Shown piece after piece: positions 1-7,861 of a stretch of 13,450 nucleotides of DNA. The notes below the pieces were generated by a model. The model worked only from the letters and a program-made list of their open reading frames with translations. It made no database searches and was not told the origin of the DNA. This DNA comes from JAAYJR01 sp964563975 (lineage in GTDB: Bacteria; Bacteroidota; Bacteroidia; Bacteroidales; Prolixibacteraceae), in NCBI GenBank assembly GCA_964563975.1, contig CAZLZJ010000058.1:1-13450 (forward strand), read 5' to 3'. The translations under genes and the position numbers were made by a program. Every line of letters begins with the position of its first letter. Position 1 is the stretch's first letter.

Positions 1-10
1 ATACTATAAG

Positions 11-844
11 TTATCTGCCATAAGCTATTTCTTTAAGTTTTTTTATTCTTTCGGATGTTGGAGGGTGTGTGCTGAATAGTCTTGCCATCGATTTTCCGGA
101 GAAAGGATAGACAATAAACATATGCGATGTTGCCTGATTTCCCTCCATTGGTATTTGTTTGCTGAAATTTTCAAGTTTGGAAAGAGCATTACTTAAGAAA
201 AGAGGATTTCCGCTTACTTTTGCACCAAAGTAGTCTGCTTTGAACTCCCTTGTTCTGGATATAGCCATTCTTATCAGTGATGCTGCAAGAGGAGCAAGGA
301 TTGTAGCCAGAAGTAAAAAAAGAATATTACCGCCCCGGTTGTCGTTTCTTCGGTTTCCCATTCCAAATCTTGATGCATATCCTAAATAGGAGATTGCACC
401 GGCAAAGGTTGCAGCAATTGTTCCAATCAGTATATCACGATTGGCAATATGTCCGAGCTCATGTGCCAAAACACCTGACAACTCCTCCTCATTCATGGCA
501 TTTAACAAACCTTGGGTTACTGCTACGGCAGCATGCTCAGGATCTCTTCCGGTAGCAAAAGCATTTGGCTGTCTTTGGTTTATAATATATACTTTAGGAA
601 CCGGCAGTTCTGCTTTTCCTGCAAGTTTTCTTACCATTGCGGTTACATAGTGGTTTTCGGGTAATTCTTTTGCCTTGTAAGCTTTCAGTACCATTTTATC
701 GCTATGGTAATAGCTAATGAAATTTGTTATTCCGGCAATGACCAGGGCAATGATCATTCCACTCTGACCGGCAATTGCCCCGCCTATAAAAATAAAAATA
801 AAGGTAAGAATTGCCATCAGGCTGATTGTTCTGAAACTATTCAT
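11..844 (-). CDS. htpX: HtpX-like M48 family membrane zinc metalloprotease
   Basis: This is a membrane-bound zinc endopeptidase of peptidase family M48; HtpX proteins degrade misfolded or damaged inner-membrane proteins. The 277-residue product is about the usual family length. Two hydrophobic segments lie at the N-terminus (about residues 7-25 and 30-45) and two more in the middle (about 141-157 and 173-193), the HtpX topology. The zinc-binding HELGH motif is at residues 128-132, and the likely third ligand is Glu200 in the TREFKAD stretch, which matches the family E-x-x-AD motif. Near the C-terminus FSTHPPTSERI is the conserved HtpX tail motif. The gene starts at an ATG and ends 11 bases from the window edge. 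It follows the symporter gene on the same strand with a 148 bp gap, so co-transcription is possible but not shown. No clear promoter was found in 845-992. The family assignment is firm; the symbol is by family only. Confidence 0.93.
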   Translation of the reverse strand: MNSFRTISLMAILTFIFIFIGGAIAGQSGMIIALVIAGITNFISYYHSDKMVLKAYKAKELPENHYVTAMVRKLAGKAELPVPKVYIINQRQPNAFATGRDPEHAAVAVTQGLLNAMNEEELSGVLAHELGHIANRDILIGTIAATFAGAISYLGYASRFGMGNRRNDNRGGNILFLLLATILAPLAASLIRMAISRTREFKADYFGAKVSGNPLFLSNALSKLENFSKQIPMEGNQATSHMFIVYPFSGKSMARLFSTHPPTSERIKKLKEIAYGR

Positions 845-992
845 TTTTAAGGTTTTTGCTGTAGCTTTAAATTTAAATTAAAGTTACACTGAAAAAATAT
901 GGTTACAAAGTAAGCTAAAATAGGAATCAGAAAAAAGGCAGATCATTAATTTTTTTATTCTGTTTTGTATTGAACCATTTTGCAGCTCCGGC

Positions 993-2525
993 TTACCTGC
1001 CTGTTGCCCACTCCGGAAATATGCCAACATCTATTTTGAAAATAATGGTACCCCAAAGAAACATAAAGAGTGTGGTGAGGATTATCCCTGCAATATTCAA
1101 TAGCAACCCTGCTTTTGCCATCTCTTTAATTTGAATTCTGTTAGTGCCAAATATAATTGCATTGGGAGGAGTTGCCACCGGCAGCATAAAAGCCAGTGAA
1201 GCAGTAAGTGTTGCCGGAATCATAAGAAGGAGAGGATTTACTTTTATTGTGACTGCAAGACCTGCTAAAATCGGAAGAATCATTTCTGTTGTTGCAACAT
1301 TTGAAGTTAACTGAGTAAGTAGTGACACTAATGTTACATTGGCAGTTGTAAGTGTTACCGGATCTAATTCTGCAAGTCCGGTAAGCTGCTCCCCAAACCA
1401 TTCTGATAATCCTGAATCAACAAATCCTTGTGCCAGTGCAAAACCGCCCCCAAAGAGTAAAACAATGCCCCATGGAATTTTATTAGCTGTTTCCCAGTTC
1501 ATCAATTGTTCGCCTTTTTTTGTAGTTGACGGTATTACAAACAGGATCAAGGCTATAAAGATAGCAACAGTTCCGTCGTTAATATATGAGGTTGAATTAA
1601 AGAGGTTTATCCAACCCGGAATATTTATCGATTGTATTTGAAATCCTTCTCTGAATATCCATAAAAATGCCAGTGCGATAAACAGGAATAACACAATTTT
1701 TTCTTCCGGTTTAGGTTTTCCCAGCAAGGCATACTCTTTTTTAAATGTTGTTATTTTAATATTTTCCCATTTTTCTTCCGGGCGATACATAAAATATAAC
1801 AGCACCCAGGCTGTAAAAAAGAGTATAAGTGTAATTGGCATTGCAAAAAGAAACCAGTCAGCAAAGGAGACTTCCGGCATTTTTGGGAAAATAATAGATG
1901 AAATACGTACAAATGAAAGATTTGGAGGAGTTCCTACCAGAGTTGCTATCCCGCCGATGGAGGCTGAGTATGCAATTGAAAGTAGCAAACCCGTGAAATA
2001 TTTGTGAGTTTTTTGTTTACCCAGGTCCTCTTCTAACTTTATAATTATTGATAATGCGATAGGCAGTATCATCATAGCGGTGGCTGTATTAGACATCCAC
2101 ATAGAGAGGAATGCTGTAGCCAGCATAAATCCCATTAATATTCTGCCGGGGCTTATTCCAAAAAGGATCAGGATTTTTAATGCAATCCTGCGATGCAGAT
2201 TCCATCTTTCCATAGCAAGTGCCATCAGGAATCCTCCAATAAACAAGAAGATGACATGGTTAAAATAAATTGATGAAACAGTTTTCCCGTCGACGATCCC
2301 AAACAGAGGGAAAAGTGCAACCGGCAATAAGGCTGTTGCTGCAAGAGGGATTGCTTCGGTGATCCACCAAAGTGACATTAAAAGAGCTATTGCAAAAGCA
2401 TAAGTGACTTTTTTGTTACCGGGATCAAGATCGGCAAATAGTATAATAAGCAAGCTTATAACAGGGACTAAGATCAGAGCTGCTTTTTGCCGGTAGCATC
2501 TTTTTTGTTTAACAGGTTTAATCAT
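993..2525 (-). CDS. SLC13/DASS family anion:sodium symporter
   Basis: This is an inner-membrane secondary transporter of the divalent anion:Na+ symporter family (SLC13, VcINDY-like), which imports di- or tricarboxylates or sulfate with sodium. The product from the ATG at 2525 is 510 residues, a normal family length, and is hydrophobic throughout with many membrane segments. The two inverted-repeat halves each show the family signatures: SNT at residues 145-147 followed by GTPPN at 198-202, and SNV at 408-410 followed by ATPPN at 451-455. An in-frame TTG at 2564 would add 13 residues, but it lies inside a TATATTTG promoter-like element on this strand, so the ATG is preferred. The second SNT-type motif has Val in place of Thr, at a position involved in substrate and sodium coordination, so the exact anion cannot be inferred. 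The gene is upstream of the HtpX-like gene and divergent from the DUF5652 gene. Confidence 0.92.
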   Translation of the reverse strand: MIKPVKQKRCYRQKAALILVPVISLLIILFADLDPGNKKVTYAFAIALLMSLWWITEAIPLAATALLPVALFPLFGIVDGKTVSSIYFNHVIFLFIGGFLMALAMERWNLHRRIALKILILFGISPGRILMGFMLATAFLSMWMSNTATAMMILPIALSIIIKLEEDLGKQKTHKYFTGLLLSIAYSASIGGIATLVGTPPNLSFVRISSIIFPKMPEVSFADWFLFAMPITLILFFTAWVLLYFMYRPEEKWENIKITTFKKEYALLGKPKPEEKIVLFLFIALAFLWIFREGFQIQSINIPGWINLFNSTSYINDGTVAIFIALILFVIPSTTKKGEQLMNWETANKIPWGIVLLFGGGFALAQGFVDSGLSEWFGEQLTGLAELDPVTLTTANVTLVSLLTQLTSNVATTEMILPILAGLAVTIKVNPLLLMIPATLTASLAFMLPVATPPNAIIFGTNRIQIKEMAKAGLLLNIAGIILTTLFMFLWGTIIFKIDVGIFPEWATGR

Positions 2526-2561
2526 ATAACGATTATTGTTTAGTTTTGATAAATATTTTTT

Positions 2562-2569
2562 CAAATATA
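2562..2569 (-). promoter_or_regulatory. Candidate -7 element for the SLC13 symporter gene
   Basis: Read on the minus strand this is TATATTTG, a perfect match to the Bacteroidota -7 consensus TAnnTTTG. It would place the transcription start roughly 30 nt before the ATG at 2525. No TTTG box is found at the usual 19-21 nt upstream; that zone is occupied by the palindromic repeat at 2589-2608. It is a partial promoter match only. Confidence 0.35.
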
Positions 2570-2577
2570 AAAATAAA

Positions 2578-2608
2578 ATGAAACGAGCATCCCGATTTTA
2601 ATCGGGAT
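2578..2608. repeat. Palindromic hairpin repeat, copy 1
   Basis: Positions 2589-2608 form a perfect inverted repeat with 9-base arms (ATCCCGATT / AATCGGGAT) around a 2-base loop. Together with the preceding 11 bases it matches the element at 2985-3012 at 24 of 28 positions in the same orientation. It lies between two divergently transcribed genes, so it is not a terminator for either of them. A REP-like dispersed repeat or an operator site are the likely explanations. It sits where the -33 box of the symporter promoter would be expected. Confidence 0.6.
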
Positions 2609-2674
2609 AAATGATCATGATGAAAATTATGCCAGTTCTATCTGGTGCTTTTGAAAACTTTAAATAATATTCGA

Positions 2675-2896
2675 ATGAAACAACAAATTTTTTCTTCAGT
2701 ACCATGGTTACTGCCTTTAATCTTGGTTGCAGTAATCTGGGAGGGTGTTTGGAAACTTATTGCATTATGGAAATCGGCAAGAAAAAGTCAATTAGCATGG
2801 TTTATTTGCATTGCCATTTTTAATACTGTGGGCATTTTACCGATTGTTTATCTTTTGATATACAGGAATAAAGATAAAACGGACAGCATTAACTGA
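2675..2896 (+). CDS. Small two-helix membrane protein, DUF5652 family
   Basis: This is a 73-residue protein of unknown function that resembles the DUF5652 family. It has two hydrophobic helices (about residues 8-28 and 38-60) separated by a short basic linker with ALWKSARKSQ, then AWF, then an N-T-V-G-I-L-P-I-x-Y stretch. This fits the family pattern of a tryptophan-rich first helix, a basic turn and an NxxGILxIxY second helix. The tail after the second helix is short and charged (YRNKDKTDS). An in-frame GTG at 2645 would add ten residues with no membrane or domain character, so the ATG at 2675 is preferred. No Shine-Dalgarno sequence is seen. The gene stands alone on the plus strand between two copies of a hairpin repeat and 180 bp before the ABC ATPase gene. 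Role unknown; the family match is from memory of its pattern. Confidence 0.75.
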   Translation: MKQQIFSSVPWLLPLILVAVIWEGVWKLIALWKSARKSQLAWFICIAIFNTVGILPIVYLLIYRNKDKTDSIN

Positions 2897-2951
2897 TATA
2901 TTAATGCCATATCTGCTTATACCTGGGACAGTGCAGATTTTGATTTTTTGG

Positions 2952-2959
2952 TATATTTG
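2952..2959 (+). promoter_or_regulatory. Candidate -7 element upstream of the ABC ATPase gene
   Basis: The plus strand reads TATATTTG, matching the Bacteroidota -7 consensus TAnnTTTG. No TTTG lies 19-21 nt upstream, so the match is partial. If used, the ATPase transcript would begin near 2966 and carry a leader of about 110 nt that includes the hairpin at 2991-3018. Confidence 0.3.
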
Positions 2960-2984
2960 GAAAATTTTTCAGGTATGGAGTCGT

Positions 2985-3018
2985 ATGAAACGGGTATCCC
3001 GATTAAAATCGGTACCCG
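2985..3018. repeat. Palindromic hairpin repeat, copy 2
   Basis: This is a direct-orientation relative of the element at 2578-2608 (24 of 28 positions shared over 2985-3012). The fold differs in detail: inner arms CCGATT (2999-3004) and AATCGG (3007-3012) around an AA loop, outer arms CGGGTA (2991-2996) and TACCCG (3013-3018), and a 2-base bulge on the left arm. A T-run does not follow (the next bases are G-rich), so it does not look like an intrinsic terminator. It may be a REP-like repeat, or a structure in the leader of the ATPase mRNA. Confidence 0.6.
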
Positions 3019-3076
3019 GGGGCATTTGTAAGCAGGCTATAATGACACCATTAAAAAATAATTAATTAATTTACGT

Positions 3077-3778
3077 ATGAAGCAAAATATAATTCATTTA
3101 GAGAATATTACAAAAAATTATAAAATAGGCACTCAGGTTGTCAGAGCATTAAGATCAGTATCACTTGATATATATAAAGGTGAATATGTTGCGATTATGG
3201 GGGCATCAGGTTCCGGAAAATCTACATTGATGAATATTTTAGGATGTCTCGACACTCCTTCGGGAGGAAAGTATATATTAAATAACAGAGATGTAAGTCA
3301 TCTGTCGGACAGTGAATTGGCAAAAATAAGAAATGAAGAAATAGGTTTTGTTTTTCAGATATTTAATTTGCTGCCCCGAAGTTCGGCTCTTGAAAATGTT
3401 ATGCTTCCGTTGATATATGCCGGTATAAGGAAAGAGGTGAGGAAAAAGAGGGCAACCGATATTCTTACTAATGTTGGACTTGCCGAAAGAATGACTCATA
3501 AACCAAATGAGCTTTCCGGCGGGCAACGGCAGCGGGTTGCTATTGCCAGAGCTTTGGTCAATAATCCTTCAATATTGCTTGCTGACGAACCTACCGGCAA
3601 TCTCGACTCTGTTACTTCTGAAGAGATAATGAAAGTATTTGCAGAGGTTCACAAAATGGGTAATACCCTTGTAATGGTTACTCATGAAGAGGATATAGCC
3701 GATCATGCTTATAGGATTGTAAGACTTAAAGACGGCCGGATTGAATCAGATACTATTAATCCTAATCCTGTATATTGA
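3077..3778 (+). CDS. ABC transporter ATP-binding protein, MacB/LolD type
   Basis: This is a cytoplasmic ATPase subunit that would drive a MacB/FtsX-type permease. The 233-residue length is typical of stand-alone LolD/MacB-class nucleotide-binding domains. All motifs are intact: Walker A GASGSGKST at residues 42-50, Q-loop Gln94 in FVFQIFNLLP, ABC signature LSGGQ at 146-150, Walker B ILLADE at 166-171 with catalytic Glu171, D-loop around GNLD, and H-loop His203 in VTHEED. The permease gene in this window (6520-7857) has no ATPase domain of its own, so this gene is its natural partner. Unusually, it is encoded on the opposite strand, and its last 17 bases overlap the end of the adaptor 2 gene tail to tail. 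A lipoprotein-release role like LolD is an alternative, but the adjacent TolC and adaptors favour export. Confidence 0.92.
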   Translation: MKQNIIHLENITKNYKIGTQVVRALRSVSLDIYKGEYVAIMGASGSGKSTLMNILGCLDTPSGGKYILNNRDVSHLSDSELAKIRNEEIGFVFQIFNLLPRSSALENVMLPLIYAGIRKEVRKKRATDILTNVGLAERMTHKPNELSGGQRQRVAIARALVNNPSILLADEPTGNLDSVTSEEIMKVFAEVHKMGNTLVMVTHEEDIADHAYRIVRLKDGRIESDTINPNPVY

Positions 3779-5012
3779 TACTTACTTCGTCAAACTCTTC
3801 CGGTTCAGACAGCAAGACTTTGTCGTTAACCTGTAACCCTGATTGGATCATCACCTCTTTATCATTTTCAGGACCGGAGGTGACGGGCTGTCTGACTATT
3901 TTCCCCTCTTTTTTAACGTAAACATAGTTAACATTATTCTTGACAAACAGGCACTCTCTGGGTACTGTCAGGACATCGGGTATTTTGCTTACAATTATAT
4001 TATTGCTTGATGTCATTGCCGGTTTCAACTTCGGGTCATTGTCAATAAGCTCAATAATTACATTAAAAACCTTTGATTCAAATCCCGGTAATTCCTGGCC
4101 AATATTTGCAATTTTATAGATCACCCCATTAAATACTTTTCCGGGAATTGCATCCACAGTTATTTTGACACTGTCGTTCAGATTGATTTTTGTTATATGG
4201 ATCTCCTCTACATAGGTGTCTGAAACCAATACAGACAGATCGGGCAGGGTAGCAATTACCGGTTGCCATGGACTTATGTTATCGCCTATTCTGAGTTTTC
4301 TTCTTCCCCAAAGTCTTGCATAAATAACCATTCCATCTTGCGGGGCCATTATTTCAGCAGCCACGACAGCCTTTTTTAACAGTGAATCTCTATGCAGGTA
4401 AAAATTGTAAAATTCTTCAATTCTTTGTGTTCTTACCCTTAAATGCATTTTCCTCAGCTCATAGTCACGCTTCTTTTTTTCCATTTGCCTGAAGGTCTTA
4501 TTATAAGCCACATTTACTTTTCTCTGGTATGCCGGAGATTCAAATTTAGCCTGTTCAAGTTCCAATTTCCGGTATTCAATGTCGTAGGAATATTCATCTA
4601 TCTCTTCTCTCAGTCTTTTAAGTTCTATTGCTGAATCAATTTTTGCATCATTCAGTGCAATGCGGCGCCTGTCTATTTCGTCATTGTTAAACTGGATCTG
4701 CTGGGTAATATTTTCAATATTTAGTGTTGCTATCCAGTCTCCCTTTTTTACCAGACTGCCTTCCTGAATAAGGTCTTTTATTTTGTATTCATGAATCCGC
4801 AGATCCCGGTTTTTAAGGTCTTCGGGAAGTACAATCTGCACAGCTTCTTTTCCCTGTATTTCGCCGTTTACCGTTATTACCGATTCGAAGGTTGTTTTTT
4901 GCACTGTGTATACTTTGTCGGATATCAGTGTTTTACCTCCCAAAATAATTGCCAAAATAACTATGACCGATCCGGCAATAATTCCAATAATGCTTTTTTT
5001 CTTTGATGACAT
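3762..5012 (-). CDS. Periplasmic adaptor subunit (HlyD/MacA-like), adaptor 2
   Basis: This is a membrane-fusion (periplasmic adaptor) protein that would link an inner-membrane transporter to a TolC channel. The 416-residue product has an N-terminal membrane anchor (about 8-26), a first lipoyl half (about 62-98, with LIQEGSLVKKGDWIATLN), a long charged alpha-hairpin (about 99-215), a second lipoyl half (IMAPQDGMVIYAR, about 221-233), a beta-barrel domain beginning near SPWQPVIATLPDLS (247-260) and a membrane-proximal domain to the end. It is clearly paralogous to adaptor 1 (7862-9229): both have V-x-PE-x-L-x-NR near residue 62, a shared IATLPDLS and a shared VANIGQ/IANIGQ motif. It starts at an ATG 7 bp after the TolC gene stop and is the last gene of the operon. 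Its stop lies inside the 3' end of the ATPase gene on the other strand. The substrate is unknown. Confidence 0.9.
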   Translation of the reverse strand: MSSKKKSIIGIIAGSVIVILAIILGGKTLISDKVYTVQKTTFESVITVNGEIQGKEAVQIVLPEDLKNRDLRIHEYKIKDLIQEGSLVKKGDWIATLNIENITQQIQFNNDEIDRRRIALNDAKIDSAIELKRLREEIDEYSYDIEYRKLELEQAKFESPAYQRKVNVAYNKTFRQMEKKKRDYELRKMHLRVRTQRIEEFYNFYLHRDSLLKKAVVAAEIMAPQDGMVIYARLWGRRKLRIGDNISPWQPVIATLPDLSVLVSDTYVEEIHITKINLNDSVKITVDAIPGKVFNGVIYKIANIGQELPGFESKVFNVIIELIDNDPKLKPAMTSSNNIIVSKIPDVLTVPRECLFVKNNVNYVYVKKEGKIVRQPVTSGPENDKEVMIQSGLQVNDKVLLSEPEEFDEVSINIQD

Positions 5013-5019
5013 CTTTTTA

Positions 5020-6504
5020 TTAAAATGTGTTTACTAACCGGTCGAAATCTTCTGAAAGAGATATGTTTTTTTCAAAATCAAAAAGAGTAAGTCCTCTTAT
5101 TGTAAAGTAATAATCCCAATAGGATCTCAGCGCATTAATATATGCACGTCTGGCTGTTTCCTGGTCATTACGGGCCAGATTCAGTTTAGTGACATCGACC
5201 TTTCCTATCAGGAATCTTTGTTGTGTTACATCATATCCCATCTGGGCAACAGTGTCTGCTTTTGCTCTATTCAGTACCTGATCTGCCTGAAGGTTAAACT
5301 CCAGTACATTCATAACTATATTTTGTTCGAAGTCGATTTTTTCCTGATTTATACTGATCCGCACAACTTCCCTGTTTGATTCAGCCATTTCCAGCCTGCC
5401 TTTTCTTCGCCCCCAGTCGAGGACAGGTATATTTACTCCAATTTGAAGTCTTTGGCGATCGAGCGGGTTTTTATATACCATTCCAAGTTCTTCGGCATTT
5501 TGGTTTAATCCATAAAGTGCATATAAATCTCCACTGATACCACTCTGTGATTTTGCTTGTTTCACTTTTCTGTCCTCTTCTATTAACCGGTGTTGCTGGT
5601 TAATTATATCGGGATTATTATTAAAGGCTTCTGCTATAGCTTCTTCAGCATTAATGCTAAGGTCGGGGAGCTCGGTGGGAATGATACATTCAATTTTTGT
5701 GTTTTTATCATAGCCAAGAAATGAGTTTAGCTGGGCTCGTGCCCTTTCAAGCCCTAAGTTTGCCCTGGTAAGGGCTAGCTGGGCATTCATAAAACCAAGC
5801 TCCAGATTAAGAAGTTCATCTTGAGTAACAGTGCCTACCTGAAATCTCCCGGTTCCTATTTTATAAAGTGTATCTGCATTAGCTAAATTAGTGGTTGCAA
5901 TATTAACTTCGATTTGTGCATCAACCAGGTCAAAGAAACGTCTTGTTGCTTTAATAGCCAACTCTTCTTTTGACTGGATAAAATCTTTTTTGGCTTTTTC
6001 AAATTTCAGGGGTTCTATTTTTGCTGTCCATTTTAAGTTGTTATAACCGTTAATATTTTGTGAATAACCAAGGCTGAAGGGAGTTGAAGAATATGATGAA
6101 ATTCTGTCTACCCCCAATTTTTCAGACATATTCAGTTCCGAGCGGGCAAAAATACGACCGCCCGTCAGGCCCACATTTTGATTAAGCAGAACGGCTATTT
6201 CTGAACTCATGTCTTCCCTTGATTTATATTCATCTCTGTTTTCGTCATAGTTGTAGACTTTCTGCATGGAGCGGTTAAAATTGAATGGTGTAGCTTCAAG
6301 ATTCAATGTCGGGAGCCTGTCTGCCTTGAAATATCTGTATTCCCAAAAACTGGCAAGGTACATATTTTTATTTCTGAATGCATCGAGCGATTGTTTGGAA
6401 GCAATGCTAATAACATCTTCAAGTGTAAACTTTTTTATTTCCTGGCTATTTGCTGTAAAAACTGTTGTTAAAGCAATTAAAAAGATTATATATTTGACCT
6501 TCAT
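5020..6504 (-). CDS. TolC family outer-membrane efflux channel protein
   Basis: This is the outer-membrane exit duct of a tripartite efflux or secretion system. The 494-residue product starts with a clear signal peptide (basic MKVK, hydrophobic core to about residue 16, likely cut before QEIKKF). The rest shows the TolC/OEP pattern of two repeated halves rich in long helices. The first half includes the recurring GRFQVGTVTQDELLNLEL stretch (the family G-x-x-t-x-x-D-L-L-x-x-x motif) and the second half has the equivalent QQRFLIGKVDVTKLNLAR. The length is typical for Bacteroidota TolC homologues. The ATG lies 15 bp after the permease stop and the gene ends 7 bp before adaptor 2, so all are almost certainly on one transcript. 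Its place between permease and second adaptor supports it as the dedicated channel of this exporter. Confidence 0.93.
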   Translation of the reverse strand: MKVKYIIFLIALTTVFTANSQEIKKFTLEDVISIASKQSLDAFRNKNMYLASFWEYRYFKADRLPTLNLEATPFNFNRSMQKVYNYDENRDEYKSREDMSSEIAVLLNQNVGLTGGRIFARSELNMSEKLGVDRISSYSSTPFSLGYSQNINGYNNLKWTAKIEPLKFEKAKKDFIQSKEELAIKATRRFFDLVDAQIEVNIATTNLANADTLYKIGTGRFQVGTVTQDELLNLELGFMNAQLALTRANLGLERARAQLNSFLGYDKNTKIECIIPTELPDLSINAEEAIAEAFNNNPDIINQQHRLIEEDRKVKQAKSQSGISGDLYALYGLNQNAEELGMVYKNPLDRQRLQIGVNIPVLDWGRRKGRLEMAESNREVVRISINQEKIDFEQNIVMNVLEFNLQADQVLNRAKADTVAQMGYDVTQQRFLIGKVDVTKLNLARNDQETARRAYINALRSYWDYYFTIRGLTLFDFEKNISLSEDFDRLVNTF

Positions 6505-6519
6505 AATTTTAATTTTAAA

Positions 6520-7857
6520 TTAGTTACGAAGCGAATCAACCGGATCTTGATCTGAGGCTCTTTTTGCGGGGATATATCCAAAAGTGATCCCTATTAAAAC
6601 TGAAACACCAAAAGAGATCAGGATAGAAAAGGCAGAGATTATGGTTTTTATATCAAACATAACCATAATGATTCTTGATAGTGCCACACCCAGAAATATT
6701 CCCAATATTCCTCCGGTAATACTTATCAGGGTCGATTCAGATAAAAATTGCACTATAATATCTTTTCTTGATGCGCCGATAGCCTGTCGCAGCCCGATTT
6801 CCCGAATTCGTTCCATAACTGAAGCAAGCATTATATTCATGATACCAATTCCTCCAACTATCAATGAAATTCCTGCTATTACACCCAGCACGATATTAAA
6901 AATATTTTTAGTCCTTTGCTGCTGTTTCAGCAACAGCTCGGGAATTGTTACTTCAAAATCATAAAGCCCGTTATGTCTTCTAACCAACATTCTTGTTATT
7001 ATTTCTGCAGTTGAACTCAGATATTCTGTTTCATCAACCTGCACAATTATTTTGTCAAGCTGGTTTATATTTTCCTTTTTGCTGCTTCCTCCTGATGCAG
7101 CTGCCTGTGCAATTTCATCAGCTCTTAATAAAGAACGATTTTTAAACCTCATGGTCATTGTTTTAGCAGGAATAAATATTTTATTATCCGTACTGCTGAT
7201 TCCCAGTTCATCTGAGGCTGAAGCTGTAAAGTCTCTGCGCTCAATAACGCCTATTACCTGTAGCCAGACCTGCCCGCATTTAATATATTTGCCTATCGGG
7301 TCTTCGTGGTTGAAAAAGACATTATCTATATTATCGCCGATGATACAGACCGGATAACCATTTTCAATCTGATTTTCATTGAAAAAGTTTCCTTCCTGAA
7401 GAGATATGTTGAAAAGTTCGAAATAATAATTGTTGATCCCTTCAAGTACCACCGGCTTGCTTTTACCGTTTAATATGGCTGAATAGTTGAAGCTTATAAC
7501 CGGGCAAACTTTATGCACCGTAGGCAACACCTCAGTTATAGCATTAGCATCCAGAAGTGTCAATCCTCTGGAAAACTTTTTTGAAGTTATCTGTGCTTCA
7601 TCATCTGCAGATGATTTGTCCTGATCAGCGTTAACAACATTTTCGGTAGGCGTTACTATAATATTGTTAACACCTACCATTTTGATCTGTTCAAGAATCT
7701 CCTGTTCAGCTCCGTTTCCGATTGCAAGCATACTGATAACAGCCGCTACTCCGAAAATAATTCCCAATGCTGTCAGGAAAGATTTAACCCTATTGGCTAA
7801 GATTGCTTCTATACCGCTGGAAACATTGTATTTATATCTTTCTATTGAACCTGTCAT
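6520..7857 (-). CDS. ABC transporter permease, MacB/FtsX type
   Basis: This is the inner-membrane subunit of a MacB-like mechanotransmission ABC exporter, which would work as a dimer with the separately encoded ATPase. From the ATG at 7857 it is 445 residues. It has one membrane helix at about 27-45 (ALGIIFGVAAVISMLAIG), a large periplasmic MacB_PCD-type domain to about 315, then three helices at about 318-347, 377-401 and 406-431, which is the FtsX/MacB four-helix topology. Family signatures are ERIREIGLRQAIGASRKDI after helix 2 and the terminal PAKRASDQDPVDSLR. An ATG at 7920 would add 21 residues but would overlap the adaptor 1 gene by 59 bp; the ATG at 7857 leaves a 4 bp gap and begins where family members usually start. 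There is no fused ATPase domain, unlike E. coli MacB. Confidence 0.92.
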   Translation of the reverse strand: MTGSIERYKYNVSSGIEAILANRVKSFLTALGIIFGVAAVISMLAIGNGAEQEILEQIKMVGVNNIIVTPTENVVNADQDKSSADDEAQITSKKFSRGLTLLDANAITEVLPTVHKVCPVISFNYSAILNGKSKPVVLEGINNYYFELFNISLQEGNFFNENQIENGYPVCIIGDNIDNVFFNHEDPIGKYIKCGQVWLQVIGVIERRDFTASASDELGISSTDNKIFIPAKTMTMRFKNRSLLRADEIAQAAASGGSSKKENINQLDKIIVQVDETEYLSSTAEIITRMLVRRHNGLYDFEVTIPELLLKQQQRTKNIFNIVLGVIAGISLIVGGIGIMNIMLASVMERIREIGLRQAIGASRKDIIVQFLSESTLISITGGILGIFLGVALSRIIMVMFDIKTIISAFSILISFGVSVLIGITFGYIPAKRASDQDPVDSLRN

Positions 7858-7861
7858 GGAA

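Noticed and set aside
906..913. TTACTTTG (minus strand) as a -7 promoter box for the HtpX-like gene.
   Set aside because: It misses the TA of the consensus and has no TTTG at the right distance.
3077..3778. The ATPase as LolD of a lipoprotein-release system.
   Set aside because: There is no LolC/LolE-type pair nearby. The TolC, adaptor and MacB-type permease genes make an exporter ATPase the better reading.
6584..6964. A 126-codon open frame antisense to the permease gene.
   Set aside because: It is Ile/Pro/Ser-rich sequence with no recognisable domain, fully inside a confidently identified gene, and is best explained as a shadow frame.
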